A stretch of 64,000 nt of DNA from Lachnospiraceae bacterium (GTDB lineage Bacteria > Bacillota > Clostridia > Lachnospirales > Lachnospiraceae): NCBI GenBank assembly GCA_910574885.1, contig CAJTDD010000016.1, positions 1 to 64,000 on the forward strand, given 5' to 3'. Position numbers and translations under genes: made by a program. Below are positions 17,396 through 26,209 of this stretch, piece by piece (position 1 is the first letter of the stretch; each line of letters starts with the position of its first letter). The notes under the pieces were generated by a model. It worked only from the letters and a program-made list of their open reading frames with translations. It ran no database searches and had not been told where the DNA came from.

Positions 17396-18052
17396 ATGAG
17401 TTCAAAAGAGGAATTATTAAAGCGTCTTTCAGACGGAGTGGTAGAGATGGAGGAAGAAAATGTCGCCTGCGCGGCGCAGGAATATCTGGATGCGGGTTAT
17501 CCGGCATTTGACGGTATCATGGAAGGGCTGGTGGACGGAATGAACCGCGCCAGTGAACTTTTTGAGGCGGAAGAGTATTTTGTGACGGATGTACTGCTGT
17601 GTTCCGATGCGATGTACGCAGGACTCGATATTTTGCGGCCCTATCTGCCGGAAACGTCAAGGGACGATAAGGTCACAGGGGTTATCGGGGTCGTGGAGGG
17701 GGATACCCATGACATCGGGAAGAATCTGGTGAAGATTATGCTGGAGACGGCGGGATTCCATATGATAGACCTTGGAAGGGATGTCCCGCTGGCGAAGTTT
17801 GTGGAGACGGCAAAGGAAGAAAATGCGGATTTTGTGTGCCTGTCTACATTGATGACCACCACCATGGGCGGGATGGAGACGGTAATCCGTCTGCTTACCG
17901 AGGCAGGGCTGCGTGACAGAGTGAAGGTAATGATCGGGGGAGGCCCCATTTCCCAGAAATATGCAGACAGAATCGGGGCGGACGGGTATTCCCAGAATGC
18001 AGTGGAAGCTGTAAAACTGGCGAAAAGATTGCTGAGGAGTGAGAAATGCTGA
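17396..18052 (+). CDS. corrinoid (B12-binding) methyl carrier protein
   Basis: The 218-residue protein has the two-part structure of MtaC/MtbC/MttC proteins. An N-terminal helical cap (about 1-90) is followed by a Rossmann-type B12 domain with EGDTHDIGKNLV, the DxHxxG motif whose histidine (about 105) is the lower cobalt ligand. Downstream are LSTLMTTT and MIGGGPI, the other cobalamin-contacting loops. It carries the methyl group between the substrate methyltransferase and the acceptor methyltransferase. It overlaps the next gene by 7 bp, so the two are translationally coupled. Confidence 0.92.
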   Translation: MSSKEELLKRLSDGVVEMEEENVACAAQEYLDAGYPAFDGIMEGLVDGMNRASELFEAEEYFVTDVLLCSDAMYAGLDILRPYLPETSRDDKVTGVIGVVEGDTHDIGKNLVKIMLETAGFHMIDLGRDVPLAKFVETAKEENADFVCLSTLMTTTMGGMETVIRLLTEAGLRDRVKVMIGGGPISQKYADRIGADGYSQNAVEAVKLAKRLLRSEKC

Positions 18053-19062
18053 CACCAAAAGAAAGATTAAGGATGATTTTAGCGGGGCAGCAGGCGGACA
18101 GACCTGCCTGTATCTGCCCCGGCGGAATGATGAATATGGTGACTTCCGAGCTGATGGATAGGGTGAAGGTCTATATGCCGGAGGCGCACAGGGATGCAAG
18201 ACAGATGGCAGAACTGGCGAAAGCTGTTTATGAAGAGGGATGTTTCGAGAATTATGGAGTTCCCTTCTGCATGACCGTAGAGGCGGAGGAGATGGGCGCA
18301 GAGGTAGATATGGGGACTTCTGTGTACGAGCCCCATGTGACCGGATATGTGATTGAGTCCGTAAGTGAGTTGGAGAAACTGCGGCCGGTGGATGTGACGA
18401 AAGGCAGGGCGAAGGTTACGCTGGATGCAATCCGTATCCTGAAAGAAGAGACAGAGGATGTGCCGATTGTGGGCAATCTGACAGGGCCAATCAGCACGGC
18501 AAGCTCTGTGATGGAGCCGGTTACATTTTACAAGGAGCTGCGTAAGAAGAACAGAGAAGCACATACATACATGGAATTTATTACGGAACAACTGATTACC
18601 TTCGGGCGGGCGCAGATTGAGGCAGGCGCAGATATTATCGCAATCTCGGACCCAAGTGGAACGGGAGAGATACTAGGGCCGAAATATTTCAAAGAGTTTG
18701 CCGTGACCTACATTAACCGGCTCTTGGATGCCCTGCAGGAAGAGAAAATGGGGACGATCGTGCATATTTGCGGGCAGATGAGCCCGGTATATAAGGAAGT
18801 ACACGAAGTACGCAGCAGCGCGCTCAGTTTTGATTCCATCGTGCCCATGAAGGAGGCGCGGGAACATCTGAAAGACCGGGTACTGATGGGAAATGTCAGT
18901 ACCTATGCGTTGGAATTCGGAGATCCTGACCGAGTCAAGATGCTGACAAAAAGCTGTGTCAAAAGTGGTTCAGATATTATTTCCCCGGCGTGCGGGCTTG
19001 GGATGAAGTCGCCGCTTAGGAATGTACAGTCGATTTTGGAATGCCTGACCGACGCGCAGTGA
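18046..19062 (+). CDS. MtaA/CmuA-type corrinoid methyltransferase (UroD fold)
   Basis: The 338-residue protein begins with the family opening MLTPKERLRMILAGQQADRP. It carries IVGNLTGPISTASSV, DPSGTGEILGP, the zinc motif HICGQM, and the C-terminal SPACGLGMKSPLRN with the third ligand cysteine. It should exchange a methyl group between the corrinoid protein and a thiol or other acceptor. Of the three UroD-fold proteins here it is the closest to canonical MtaA. The start overlaps the corrinoid gene and GAGGAG lies just upstream. Confidence 0.87.
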   Translation: MLTPKERLRMILAGQQADRPACICPGGMMNMVTSELMDRVKVYMPEAHRDARQMAELAKAVYEEGCFENYGVPFCMTVEAEEMGAEVDMGTSVYEPHVTGYVIESVSELEKLRPVDVTKGRAKVTLDAIRILKEETEDVPIVGNLTGPISTASSVMEPVTFYKELRKKNREAHTYMEFITEQLITFGRAQIEAGADIIAISDPSGTGEILGPKYFKEFAVTYINRLLDALQEEKMGTIVHICGQMSPVYKEVHEVRSSALSFDSIVPMKEAREHLKDRVLMGNVSTYALEFGDPDRVKMLTKSCVKSGSDIISPACGLGMKSPLRNVQSILECLTDAQ

Positions 19063-19078
19063 GAGGAGAGAAAGAGAG

Positions 19079-20680
19079 ATGGCAGAGATAAAGATTCGGC
19101 ATGGCGGAAGGCATTTTATATGTCAGAACGGCACAAATCTTCTGGACGCTTTGCTGGAAGCCGGAGTTTTCGTAGATAATCCTTGCAATGGCAAAGGCAT
19201 CTGCGGGAAATGTAAAGTGAAGGTATTGTCTGAGGGCTTGACCCCAATGACGGCTTCGGAGGAGCGGCTATTAAAGCCGGAAGAGATTTCAGAAGGAGTC
19301 CGTCTGGCCTGCATGGCGGAAGTGACGGGGGATGTGGAAATCGGACTGCTAAAAAAGGAACGGAAACATGAGGTGCTGACAAAGGGATATCTGCCGGCGT
19401 TTGAGAAGGACAATTTTGACGGCGGGTATGGCGTCGTCATCGACATCGGCACGACGACGGTAGTGACGGCATTGATTGACCTTAGGACAGGGGAGGAGAT
19501 TGCCAGCGCGTCGATGATCAATGCACAGAAACGTTACGGTTTGGATGTGCTGACCAGGATTACCTACGAATACGAGCATCCGGACTGCGGGGTACGTAAG
19601 CTTCAGGAGGCGATCGTGAATTCAATCAATGGCATGATCGAAGAGGTATGCAAGGAAACAGCGGTAAGCCGGGAGGAGATTCGGGAAATCGATGTGGCGG
19701 CAAACTGTACCATGATGCATATGCTGTTGGGAGTCGATGCAAGGTCTCTCGGGAAATCGCCCTACAAGCCGGAGTTTACAGAGGCAAAAGAGCTGCTTGC
19801 CCATGAGATTGGAATCCGGGCGGCAGAGGATACGAAGCTGTACTGCCTTCCCCAAGTGTCTGCCTATATTGGAGCGGATATCGTGGCAGGGGCTTATGTC
19901 TGCCAGCTTTGGAAGGAGCAGGGGAATGTGCTCTTCATCGACATCGGGACCAATGGAGAAATCGTCCTTGCAAACCATGGACGGCTTACATGCTGTTCCT
20001 GCGCGGCTGGACCTGCGCTGGAGGGAATGAATATCAGCTCCGGGATGCGGGCGGCTGAAGGGGCGATCGAAGATGTGGAGATTATGGAGCAGGGAATCCG
20101 TCTAAGGGTCATCGGAAATGGGGAGCCGGCGGGACTCTGCGGGAGCGGAATCCTTGCTGTGGTGAAGGAATTATTGCGCACGGGAATCGTGAAGAAGACA
20201 GGAGTGTTCGTGAAGAAAGAGAAACTTGAGGAGACCGATTACCGTTATCCCATGATCCGCATGGATGGGACGAAGCGGGAATTTGTCCTGTGTGAGGAGC
20301 CGCAAATCGTGGTGACGCAAGGAGATGTGCGTCAAGTGCAGCTTGCCAAAGGAGCAATCCTATCCGGGTTCACCGTTCTTTTAAAGAAGGCAGGGCTTAG
20401 GATGGAGGAGCTTGATAAGGTGATGATTGCCGGGCAGTTCGGCGCGCACCTTCCGGCAGAGTCCTTAATCGGGACAGGAATCCTTCCGCAGGAGGCAGCG
20501 GGAAAGCTTTCCTATGTGGGAAATTCGTCCAAGACGGGAGCCTATATGGCGCTTTTGTCCCGGCGGGTGAAACAGGAAATCGAAACTTTGGCGGAGAAGA
20601 TGGAGTATATGGAGTTGGCGGAAACCGAGAACTATGAGAGGATATTTGCGGAGAGCATGATATTTTCCGAGGTAAATTGA
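19079..20680 (+). CDS. corrinoid activation/regeneration ATPase (RACo type, ASKHA)
   Basis: The 533-residue protein starts with a plant-type [2Fe-2S] domain: cysteines at about 36, 42 and 45 in NPCNGKGICGKC and at about 78. It continues with an ASKHA ATPase domain showing VVIDIGTTTVVTALID and FIDIGTNGEIVL phosphate loops and a C-terminal IAGQFGAHL. Such proteins use ATP to reduce inactive cob(II)alamin of methyl carrier proteins to cob(I)alamin. Its place behind the corrinoid and methyltransferase genes supports this role. The stop region is immediately followed by the next gene. Confidence 0.92.
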   Translation: MAEIKIRHGGRHFICQNGTNLLDALLEAGVFVDNPCNGKGICGKCKVKVLSEGLTPMTASEERLLKPEEISEGVRLACMAEVTGDVEIGLLKKERKHEVLTKGYLPAFEKDNFDGGYGVVIDIGTTTVVTALIDLRTGEEIASASMINAQKRYGLDVLTRITYEYEHPDCGVRKLQEAIVNSINGMIEEVCKETAVSREEIREIDVAANCTMMHMLLGVDARSLGKSPYKPEFTEAKELLAHEIGIRAAEDTKLYCLPQVSAYIGADIVAGAYVCQLWKEQGNVLFIDIGTNGEIVLANHGRLTCCSCAAGPALEGMNISSGMRAAEGAIEDVEIMEQGIRLRVIGNGEPAGLCGSGILAVVKELLRTGIVKKTGVFVKKEKLEETDYRYPMIRMDGTKREFVLCEEPQIVVTQGDVRQVQLAKGAILSGFTVLLKKAGLRMEELDKVMIAGQFGAHLPAESLIGTGILPQEAAGKLSYVGNSSKTGAYMALLSRRVKQEIETLAEKMEYMELAETENYERIFAESMIFSEVN

Positions 20681-20697
20681 AGAATAGGAGTGAAGAC

Positions 20698-21147
20698 ATG
20701 GAAGAAAAAGTAATTGCCGAACAGTTCATGAAGGGTTATGACTGTTCACAGGTCGTTGTGTCCCATTATGCGGCAGAACTTGGCATCTCAGAAGAATTGG
20801 CGAACAAAGTAGCCGCCTGCTTCGGAGGCGGAATGCTTCAGGCGGATACGTGCGGGGCATTCACAGGGGCGCTTATGGTGATTGGGTTAAAGTATGGACA
20901 TTATGATTCAGGGAAGCTTCAGACACAAAAAGAAGTAATGATGGCAAAGAGCGGGGAATTCAGGAAAAAGTTTTTTGAAAAACACCCTACATGTAACTGC
21001 AAAGAACTGGTGGGCTATGATGTCTCTACGCCGGAAGGGTTCAAGGAGGCAGTGGAAACGGGAAGGATGATGTCCTTCTGCCCGAAGCTGGTGAAGGATG
21101 TAATCGAGGTGTTAGATGAGATGCTAAAATCTTCTCACAGTAAATAA
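20698..21147 (+). CDS. C-GCAxxG-C-C family redox protein
   Basis: The 149-residue protein shows the family layout: GYDCSQVV near the start, FGGGMLQADTCGAFTGALMVIG in the middle, then NCKELVGYD and a late cysteine in SFCPKLV. These spaced cysteines are thought to bind a metal cluster or form redox disulfides, and the family is often found with corrinoid or redox enzymes. I chose ATG 20698, seven bases after AGGAG at 20686-20690, rather than an upstream TTG overlapping the previous gene. Its exact role in the operon is unknown. Confidence 0.82.
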   Translation: MEEKVIAEQFMKGYDCSQVVVSHYAAELGISEELANKVAACFGGGMLQADTCGAFTGALMVIGLKYGHYDSGKLQTQKEVMMAKSGEFRKKFFEKHPTCNCKELVGYDVSTPEGFKEAVETGRMMSFCPKLVKDVIEVLDEMLKSSHSK

Positions 21148-21161
21148 AGAAGGATGAAAAT

Positions 21162-22172
21162 ATGGACAGAATTACAGGGTTAAGGGAATACATTAACTCA
21201 GAAGAAGTGAAAGAAAAATTGGGCATTCCCCGCCGGGAAAAACTGGAATGCCGTCTGTTGGCACAGGGAGAATATAATATTAATTATGTGTTCGTGCATC
21301 CCTTGTCAGAGAAAAAATTGATTCTCAGGGTGAATACAGGCAGTCAGATGCATTTAGAGAATCAAATCGAATATGAATACCATGCGTTGAAGCTATTGGA
21401 AAATTCAGGCAGGACTCCCCGTGCCGTCTATGTAGACGGAAGCAGGGAGAAAGTGGAATATGGCGTCATGGTGATGGAGTTCCTCGAAGGGCATGCTCTC
21501 GACTACCGTCAGGAAATGGAATGTGCGGCGCAGTGCCTTGCGGACATTCACAGTGTTCCGGTGTCAGAGGATGCAGGGCTTATTATGCCAGAGAACCCGC
21601 TGCAGGCGATTCTGGACGAATGTAACGAGATGGCAGAGACTTACTATCATTCCCCTCTTGGAGATATGTCAAAAAAACAGATGATAGGGCGGATGCTAAA
21701 GAGCGGGCAGCGGATGTTGAATCAAGTTTCCGTATCTGGCGGATATCGGTGCTGTATCAATACGGAGCTGAATTCCGGGAATTTTTTGATCAATGGTAAG
21801 GGGAAGGAAAACTATCTGGTTGACTGGGAGAAGCCGCTGTATGGCGACCCGGTGCAGGACTTGGGGCATTTCCTTGCCCCGACGACGACCTTCTGGAAGA
21901 CGGACGTGATTCTTGGAGGGGAGGAGATGGACCATTTTATCCGGCAGTACAAAGATTCTGTAGAAGGCAGGTATGACGTACAGGGAATCGAAGAACGCCT
22001 GAAACTGTTTATTCCGATTACCTGCCTCAGAGGAATCACATGGTGTGCCATGGCATGGATACAATACCAGAATCCGGATCGCTTGATTTGGAACGAAGGA
22101 ACCTTCCGCAAAATAGAAGCCTATTTAGAGGATGGATTTCTGAAGAAGCTAGAGACTTCATTTTTTGCTTGA
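21162..22172 (+). CDS. aminoglycoside phosphotransferase-like kinase
   Basis: The 336-residue protein has an APH/choline-kinase fold: LILRVNTGSQ (strand with the ATP-site lysine replaced by arginine), MVMEFLEGHAL (hinge), and the catalytic loop and metal segment NTELNSGNFLI and YLVDWEKPLYGDPVQDLG. The usual HxD of the catalytic loop is NTE here. The gene follows the redox protein by 14 bp and sits just before a TPP riboswitch and thiT. It could phosphorylate a small metabolite, thiamine included, but nothing in the sequence fixes the substrate. Confidence 0.78.
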   Translation: MDRITGLREYINSEEVKEKLGIPRREKLECRLLAQGEYNINYVFVHPLSEKKLILRVNTGSQMHLENQIEYEYHALKLLENSGRTPRAVYVDGSREKVEYGVMVMEFLEGHALDYRQEMECAAQCLADIHSVPVSEDAGLIMPENPLQAILDECNEMAETYYHSPLGDMSKKQMIGRMLKSGQRMLNQVSVSGGYRCCINTELNSGNFLINGKGKENYLVDWEKPLYGDPVQDLGHFLAPTTTFWKTDVILGGEEMDHFIRQYKDSVEGRYDVQGIEERLKLFIPITCLRGITWCAMAWIQYQNPDRLIWNEGTFRKIEAYLEDGFLKKLETSFFA

Positions 22173-22204
22173 CTTTTTCCGATTATGGACGTATTCTAAA
22201 TATG

Positions 22205-22290
22205 TTGCATAGGGGTGCTTAGAATGGCTGAGATGTATGCAGAGCATACGAACCCTTCAAACTTGATCCGGGTAATGCCGGCGTAAGGAA
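22205..22290 (+). ncRNA. TPP riboswitch (THI element)
   Basis: The conserved TPP aptamer segments are present in order: AGGGGTGCTTAGAATGGCTG, then the CTGAGAT core at 22228-22234, a variable hairpin TATGCAGAGCATA, ACCCTTCAAACTTGATCC and GGGTAATGCCGGCGTAAGGA. The element ends just before the thiT ribosome site, so it probably controls translation initiation when thiamine diphosphate binds. Confidence 0.95.
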
Positions 22291-22304
22291 AGGAGAATTT
22301 CATA

Positions 22305-22868
22305 ATGTCACAAACTAATTCTGTCACAGGCAGGAGTGCGTCTTCTGCCGTCAAAAAGCTCGTTTTTTCTGCAATGGGAATCGCACTTGCAATGGTTACT
22401 TCCTATATAAAGGTATGGGAGATGCCAATGGGCGGTTCGGTCACGCTATTATCCATGCTGTTTATTTGCCTGATTGGTTATTGGTTCGGAGCCGGTTACG
22501 GAATCCTCACCGGGGTCGGATATGGCTTCCTGCAATTTATTGCAGACCCCTATATGATGTCCATTCCACAGGTACTTTTTGATTATCCCCTTGCTTTCGG
22601 TGCATTGGGATTGTCGGGATTTTTCAGCGGCAGGAAATATGGGCTGCAAATAGGTTATGTTGTAGGCGTGTTGGGTAGATTCCTGTGCTCAACGCTGTCC
22701 GGCGTGTTCTTTTTCGCCGCATATGCGCCGGAAGGAATGAATCCATGGGTGTATTCTTCCCTGTACCAAGGAAGTTACCTCGGGGCAGAAGGGATCATAA
22801 CGCTGGCGATTATATCCATACCGCCTGTGGCAAAGGCGTTGGATACGGTGAAGAGACAGGCGATGTAA
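22305..22868 (+). CDS. thiT: thiamine ECF transporter S component
   Basis: The 187-residue protein has six membrane helices and ThiT features: GIALAMVTSYIKVWEMPMGG, then ADPYMMSIPQVLFDYPLAFG, and LPYxG-like helices. The acidic and aromatic residues after the first helix form the thiamine pocket. It must pair with a shared ECF ATPase/transmembrane module encoded elsewhere. The TPP riboswitch directly upstream confirms the thiamine assignment. A rho-independent terminator follows. Confidence 0.95.
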   Translation: MSQTNSVTGRSASSAVKKLVFSAMGIALAMVTSYIKVWEMPMGGSVTLLSMLFICLIGYWFGAGYGILTGVGYGFLQFIADPYMMSIPQVLFDYPLAFGALGLSGFFSGRKYGLQIGYVVGVLGRFLCSTLSGVFFFAAYAPEGMNPWVYSSLYQGSYLGAEGIITLAIISIPPVAKALDTVKRQAM

Positions 22869-22882
22869 TTTTTTAGAAAAAG

Positions 22883-22936
22883 ATGGGGCAGTTGGGAGAT
22901 GTTTCTATTTCGGCATCACGGACTGCCCCATTTTTT
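22883..22936 (+). terminator. intrinsic terminator after thiT
   Basis: ATGGGGCAGT (22883-22892) pairs with ACTGCCCCAT (22922-22931) around a long loop and ends in six T residues. Confidence 0.88.
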
Positions 22937-23134
22937 CTTTTATATATTAATAAAATCTATAATTGAATTAACATATATTTTTTTTCAATTAGACGCGTAT
23001 ATTTTCCCATGATAATATAAAAAAGCAAAAATTCTATATGTATTTATTTACAGAAAGAGGGGAAATATCTTATGAAGAAGTTGTGAATAACAGAGCAGAA
23101 AAAAAAGAGCTGGATAGGGAAAGCAATCATCGTA

Positions 23135-23803
23135 TTGCTGTTCGCCGCGGCAATACTTGCATACATGTGGATCCCATCCGTGCATGACTTATACAATGAG
23201 ATTGCCCGGATGTTTGCCAGCGGTGATTTTACCGTGGTACGAAACTTTGTGGAATCTTACGGCGGGTATGCGGCGGCAGTGTCATTCGCACTGATGATCT
23301 TACAGTCTATCGCAGCGCCTCTCCCGGCATTTTTGCTGACATTTGCCAATGCGAACCTTTTCGGATGGTGGCAGGGAGCGATTCTTTCATGGTCCAGCGC
23401 AATGGCAGGGGCGACGGTCTGCTTTTTCATTGCGCGGATTTTAGGCCGCGACGTGGTGGAGAAGATTACCAGCAAGGCAGGGTTAAAACAGATTGACGTT
23501 TTCTTTGAGAAGCACGGGAGGTTGAGCATTTTGATTGCAAGGCTGCTCCCGTTCATTTCCTTTGACATCGTAAGCTATGCGGCGGGACTTACGTCCATGT
23601 CCTTCTGGAGCTTTTTTGTCGCGACAGGAATCGGGCAGCTCCCGGCAACGATTATTTATTCTTATGTAGGCGGTATGCTGACCGGAGGGGCGCAGATGCT
23701 TGTGACGGCGTTGATGATACTTTTTGCTTTGTCAGCGTTGATTGTACTTTTCAGACAGCTTTATGTGGAACGACAAAAGAAAAAAGAAGAATCATTTTTA
23801 TGA
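23135..23803 (+). CDS. VTT (TVP38/TMEM64/DedA-like) membrane protein, start uncertain
   Basis: The protein is a VTT-domain membrane protein: five or six hydrophobic segments, with APLPAFLLTFANANLFGWWQ and the re-entrant region ARLLPFISFDIVSYAAGLT. The best ribosome site (AGAGGGG) and ATG lie at 23072, but the fifth codon in that frame is TGA (23084-23086). The frame then continues intact through 15 charged codons into the first membrane helix. The coordinates given use the first TTG after the stop. The gene may be nonsense-mutated or start from an unusual codon. It heads an operon with a rhodanese lipoprotein, a second VTT protein and glycosyltransferases. Confidence 0.7.
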   Translation: MLFAAAILAYMWIPSVHDLYNEIARMFASGDFTVVRNFVESYGGYAAAVSFALMILQSIAAPLPAFLLTFANANLFGWWQGAILSWSSAMAGATVCFFIARILGRDVVEKITSKAGLKQIDVFFEKHGRLSILIARLLPFISFDIVSYAAGLTSMSFWSFFVATGIGQLPATIIYSYVGGMLTGGAQMLVTALMILFALSALIVLFRQLYVERQKKKEESFL

Positions 23804-23823
23804 GTGAAGGAGAGTATTCCATT

Positions 23824-24957
23824 ATGAAAAAGAAACTATTAAGCGTATTATTAAGTGTGACAGTAGCAGCGGCTCTTGCTGTGGGATGCAGTTCCAATCC
23901 GGACGACGCAGAGAAAGCTCCGGAGAATACCGCGGATGAGCAGAAAGAGGATACCGATGCAGCGGATGATACATCAGACGATACCGCAGACGTAGAACCT
24001 GTGGAGCAGCGGACCGTGTATGTTACGCCGGAGTGGGTGAAAAGCGTCATTGACGGAAACCAGGCGGGCTATGAGGACGCCGTGATTGCAGAGGTCACAT
24101 ATACAGGCGTGCTGGATGACAGCGAGTCTTATAAGAAAGGACATGTCCCGGGGGCAATCCTCGTGGGAGATACGGAAGTGGAGGATGCAGAAGGAACGGA
24201 AGAGAAGCCCTATAATCTTCTTACGCCGGAAGAAGTTGAGTCTTATATGCTTTCCCACGGCATTACCAAGGATACTAAGGTCATCTTGTATGGTGAGGAT
24301 GTTTCTGGTGTAGGCCGTGTGGCATACGCTTATCTCTGGGCAGGCGTTGAGGATGTCAAGATCTTGAATGGCGGCCTGAAGGCATGGGAGAAGGCCGGCT
24401 ATGACCTGGAAACGGATGTGAATGAAGGAACGAAAGCAGATAGCTTCGGCACAACGGTTCCGGCCCATCCGGAATTCTGGGTATCCATTGAGGATGCAAA
24501 AGACAGGCTTGAAAATGATGACAACTTTAAACTGGTAAGTATTCGGAGCGAGGATGAGTGGCTCGGAAAGACAAGCGGCTATAACTACATTGAGCGGGGC
24601 GGCGAGCCGGAAGGCGCTGTGTGGGGCAAAGGCGCGCAGACTGCGTTCGACGTGGCTGATTTTACAGACGCAGACGGAGTTGTCAAGGATTTAGAGGGAT
24701 TTAAGAAAGTATGGGAAGACTGTGACTTTACCCTGGACAACCATCTTTCCTTCTACTGCGGCACAGGCTGGCGGGCAACGGTTCCGTTTTTAGTGCTTTA
24801 TGAAAATGGGTATGATGATATTTCCGTTTATGACGGCGGTTGGTATGAGTGGCAGATGAAGTCCGACTATCCGGTACAGGTAGGAGATCCGGCAAGCGAC
24901 GACTGTGAGCATACGACGGTAAAGGAGCTGCCGACGGATAAAGCGGCTGCAGAATAA
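23824..24957 (+). CDS. lipoprotein with tandem rhodanese domains
   Basis: The 377-residue protein has a signal peptide with lipobox LAVGC (cysteine 22) and an acidic low-complexity linker of about 40 residues. Two rhodanese domains follow (about 65-195 and 210-350). The second has the active-site loop YCGTGWRA with cysteine about 312; the first has none, as in thiosulfate sulfurtransferases where only the C-terminal domain is catalytic. It should transfer sulfur or selenium persulfide outside the membrane. I chose ATG 23824, nine bases after GGAGAG. It lies 20 bp after the VTT gene. Confidence 0.88.
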   Translation: MKKKLLSVLLSVTVAAALAVGCSSNPDDAEKAPENTADEQKEDTDAADDTSDDTADVEPVEQRTVYVTPEWVKSVIDGNQAGYEDAVIAEVTYTGVLDDSESYKKGHVPGAILVGDTEVEDAEGTEEKPYNLLTPEEVESYMLSHGITKDTKVILYGEDVSGVGRVAYAYLWAGVEDVKILNGGLKAWEKAGYDLETDVNEGTKADSFGTTVPAHPEFWVSIEDAKDRLENDDNFKLVSIRSEDEWLGKTSGYNYIERGGEPEGAVWGKGAQTAFDVADFTDADGVVKDLEGFKKVWEDCDFTLDNHLSFYCGTGWRATVPFLVLYENGYDDISVYDGGWYEWQMKSDYPVQVGDPASDDCEHTTVKELPTDKAAAE

Positions 24958-25091
24958 TCGGACAGAACAGTATTATGTCGGGGGCTGTTGTACTAAGCAA
25001 GATAATTACAAGATATGGCTGTCATATATTGTATATTTTATGCTTAATGCGGCAGTCCCTTTCGTAATTTTTATTGAGGTATGGAGAATCT

Positions 25092-25520
25092 ATGAAAAAA
25101 GTACTATATATCATCTCAGATCTATTGATAGCCGCATTGCTGGCGGGAGCATATATCGTCCAGTATTTTGCGAAACGTAAGCTGGGGATGAACCGCTGGA
25201 TCGTGTTCAAGATTTCAAAAGTAAAAGAAGCGCTGCCGATCGAGATGCTGCGCTACGTGGCCGTGGCGGCAGTGCTTGCGCTGGCAGTCCTGGTTTTGCT
25301 CCTGTATGGAAGGAACAGGAAGGCATACCAGAAAATCGTTCTTCCAATGGTAATCGTGACGATTGTGCTTGCGGCAGGTTATCTTGGGTTTACGCTATAT
25401 TTTTCACAGGAGCGAGTCCGCGCCTATTATCTGATGCTGCCGTTGATCGGTCTGGCAAATGTGGTGCAGTTGGCAAAGACTTTTACTGCGATGAAGCTCT
25501 GTAAGGTCAATGAGCCATGA
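25092..25520 (+). CDS. small membrane protein of unknown function
   Basis: The 142-residue protein has four predicted membrane helices (about 5-27, 55-77, 85-105 and 112-130) and a cytosolic basic loop FAKRKLGMNRWIVFKISKVK. I do not recognise the family. ATG 25092 is preceded by GGAG five bases upstream. It overlaps the second VTT gene by 4 bp (ATGA), so the two products are probably made together and may interact in the membrane. Confidence 0.65.
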   Translation: MKKVLYIISDLLIAALLAGAYIVQYFAKRKLGMNRWIVFKISKVKEALPIEMLRYVAVAAVLALAVLVLLLYGRNRKAYQKIVLPMVIVTIVLAAGYLGFTLYFSQERVRAYYLMLPLIGLANVVQLAKTFTAMKLCKVNEP

Positions 25521-26209
25521 AGAAATATATCAAAATCATAACGTTTGCATTCATTATCGTACTGATACTGGTGTTGAACCATTACTTCGGCTGGTCAGAC
25601 TATCTGTCGGATGCGGATAATCTGATGTTCCTGAAGGAAACGGTGGAAGAGCACTTCCTGTGGGCGCTGTGCATCTATATTGTCCTTACCATCATCGGCT
25701 GCGTCGTGCTTGCGCTTCCGGGAATTACCTTTGCCGTTGCGGCAGGCATACTTTTCGGGCCGTTCATGGGTATCTTTGCGTGCCTGACCGCTACGACCCT
25801 TGGCGCCATGTTCGCGTTCCTTGTGGGAAGGTTCTTTCTCAAGGAATCCGTAAAGCCTATGCTTGAAAAGAACAGGCTGTTGAAGCGGCTTTTGTTCTCA
25901 GAGGACGGGAAGAGCGACATGATCGTACTTATGATCACGAGGATGGTTCCGCTCTTTCCCTATAATCTGCAAAATTTTGCCTATGGGATCACGGATATCG
26001 GATTCTGGAAATATTCCATATTCACGTTTATCTTCATGCTGCCAGGAGTGTCCTTTTTTACCATTGGTTCGGCGGGGCTTACGGCAGAAGGGGACAAGTG
26101 GAAATACTTCCTGACTGCCGGAATCCTTGCAGTACTGGTGACGGCAGCCGGGATTCTGATCCAGAGAAAGTTTCTTGGGAATGTAAAGGAGGAAACAAAA
26201 GGAAATTAG
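25517..26209 (+). CDS. TVP38/TMEM64 family membrane protein
   Basis: The 230-residue protein has the VTT core: LALPGITFAVAAGILFGPFMG, then TLGAMFAFLVGRFFLK, and the second half MIVLMITRMVPLFPYNLQNFAYG, which matches the 'R..P..PF...NY..G' motif. Family members are lipid scramblase-like or ion-coupled membrane proteins. It overlaps the preceding small membrane gene and abuts the glycosyltransferase fusion gene (TAG then ATG). It is the second VTT protein in this operon. Confidence 0.87.
   Translation: MKKYIKIITFAFIIVLILVLNHYFGWSDYLSDADNLMFLKETVEEHFLWALCIYIVLTIIGCVVLALPGITFAVAAGILFGPFMGIFACLTATTLGAMFAFLVGRFFLKESVKPMLEKNRLLKRLLFSEDGKSDMIVLMITRMVPLFPYNLQNFAYGITDIGFWKYSIFTFIFMLPGVSFFTIGSAGLTAEGDKWKYFLTAGILAVLVTAAGILIQRKFLGNVKEETKGN

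Noticed and set aside
23084-23086. TGA at codon 5 as a selenocysteine codon
   Set aside because: No SECIS-like hairpin follows and position 5 before a membrane helix is not a redox site; a nonsense mutation or alternative start is simpler.
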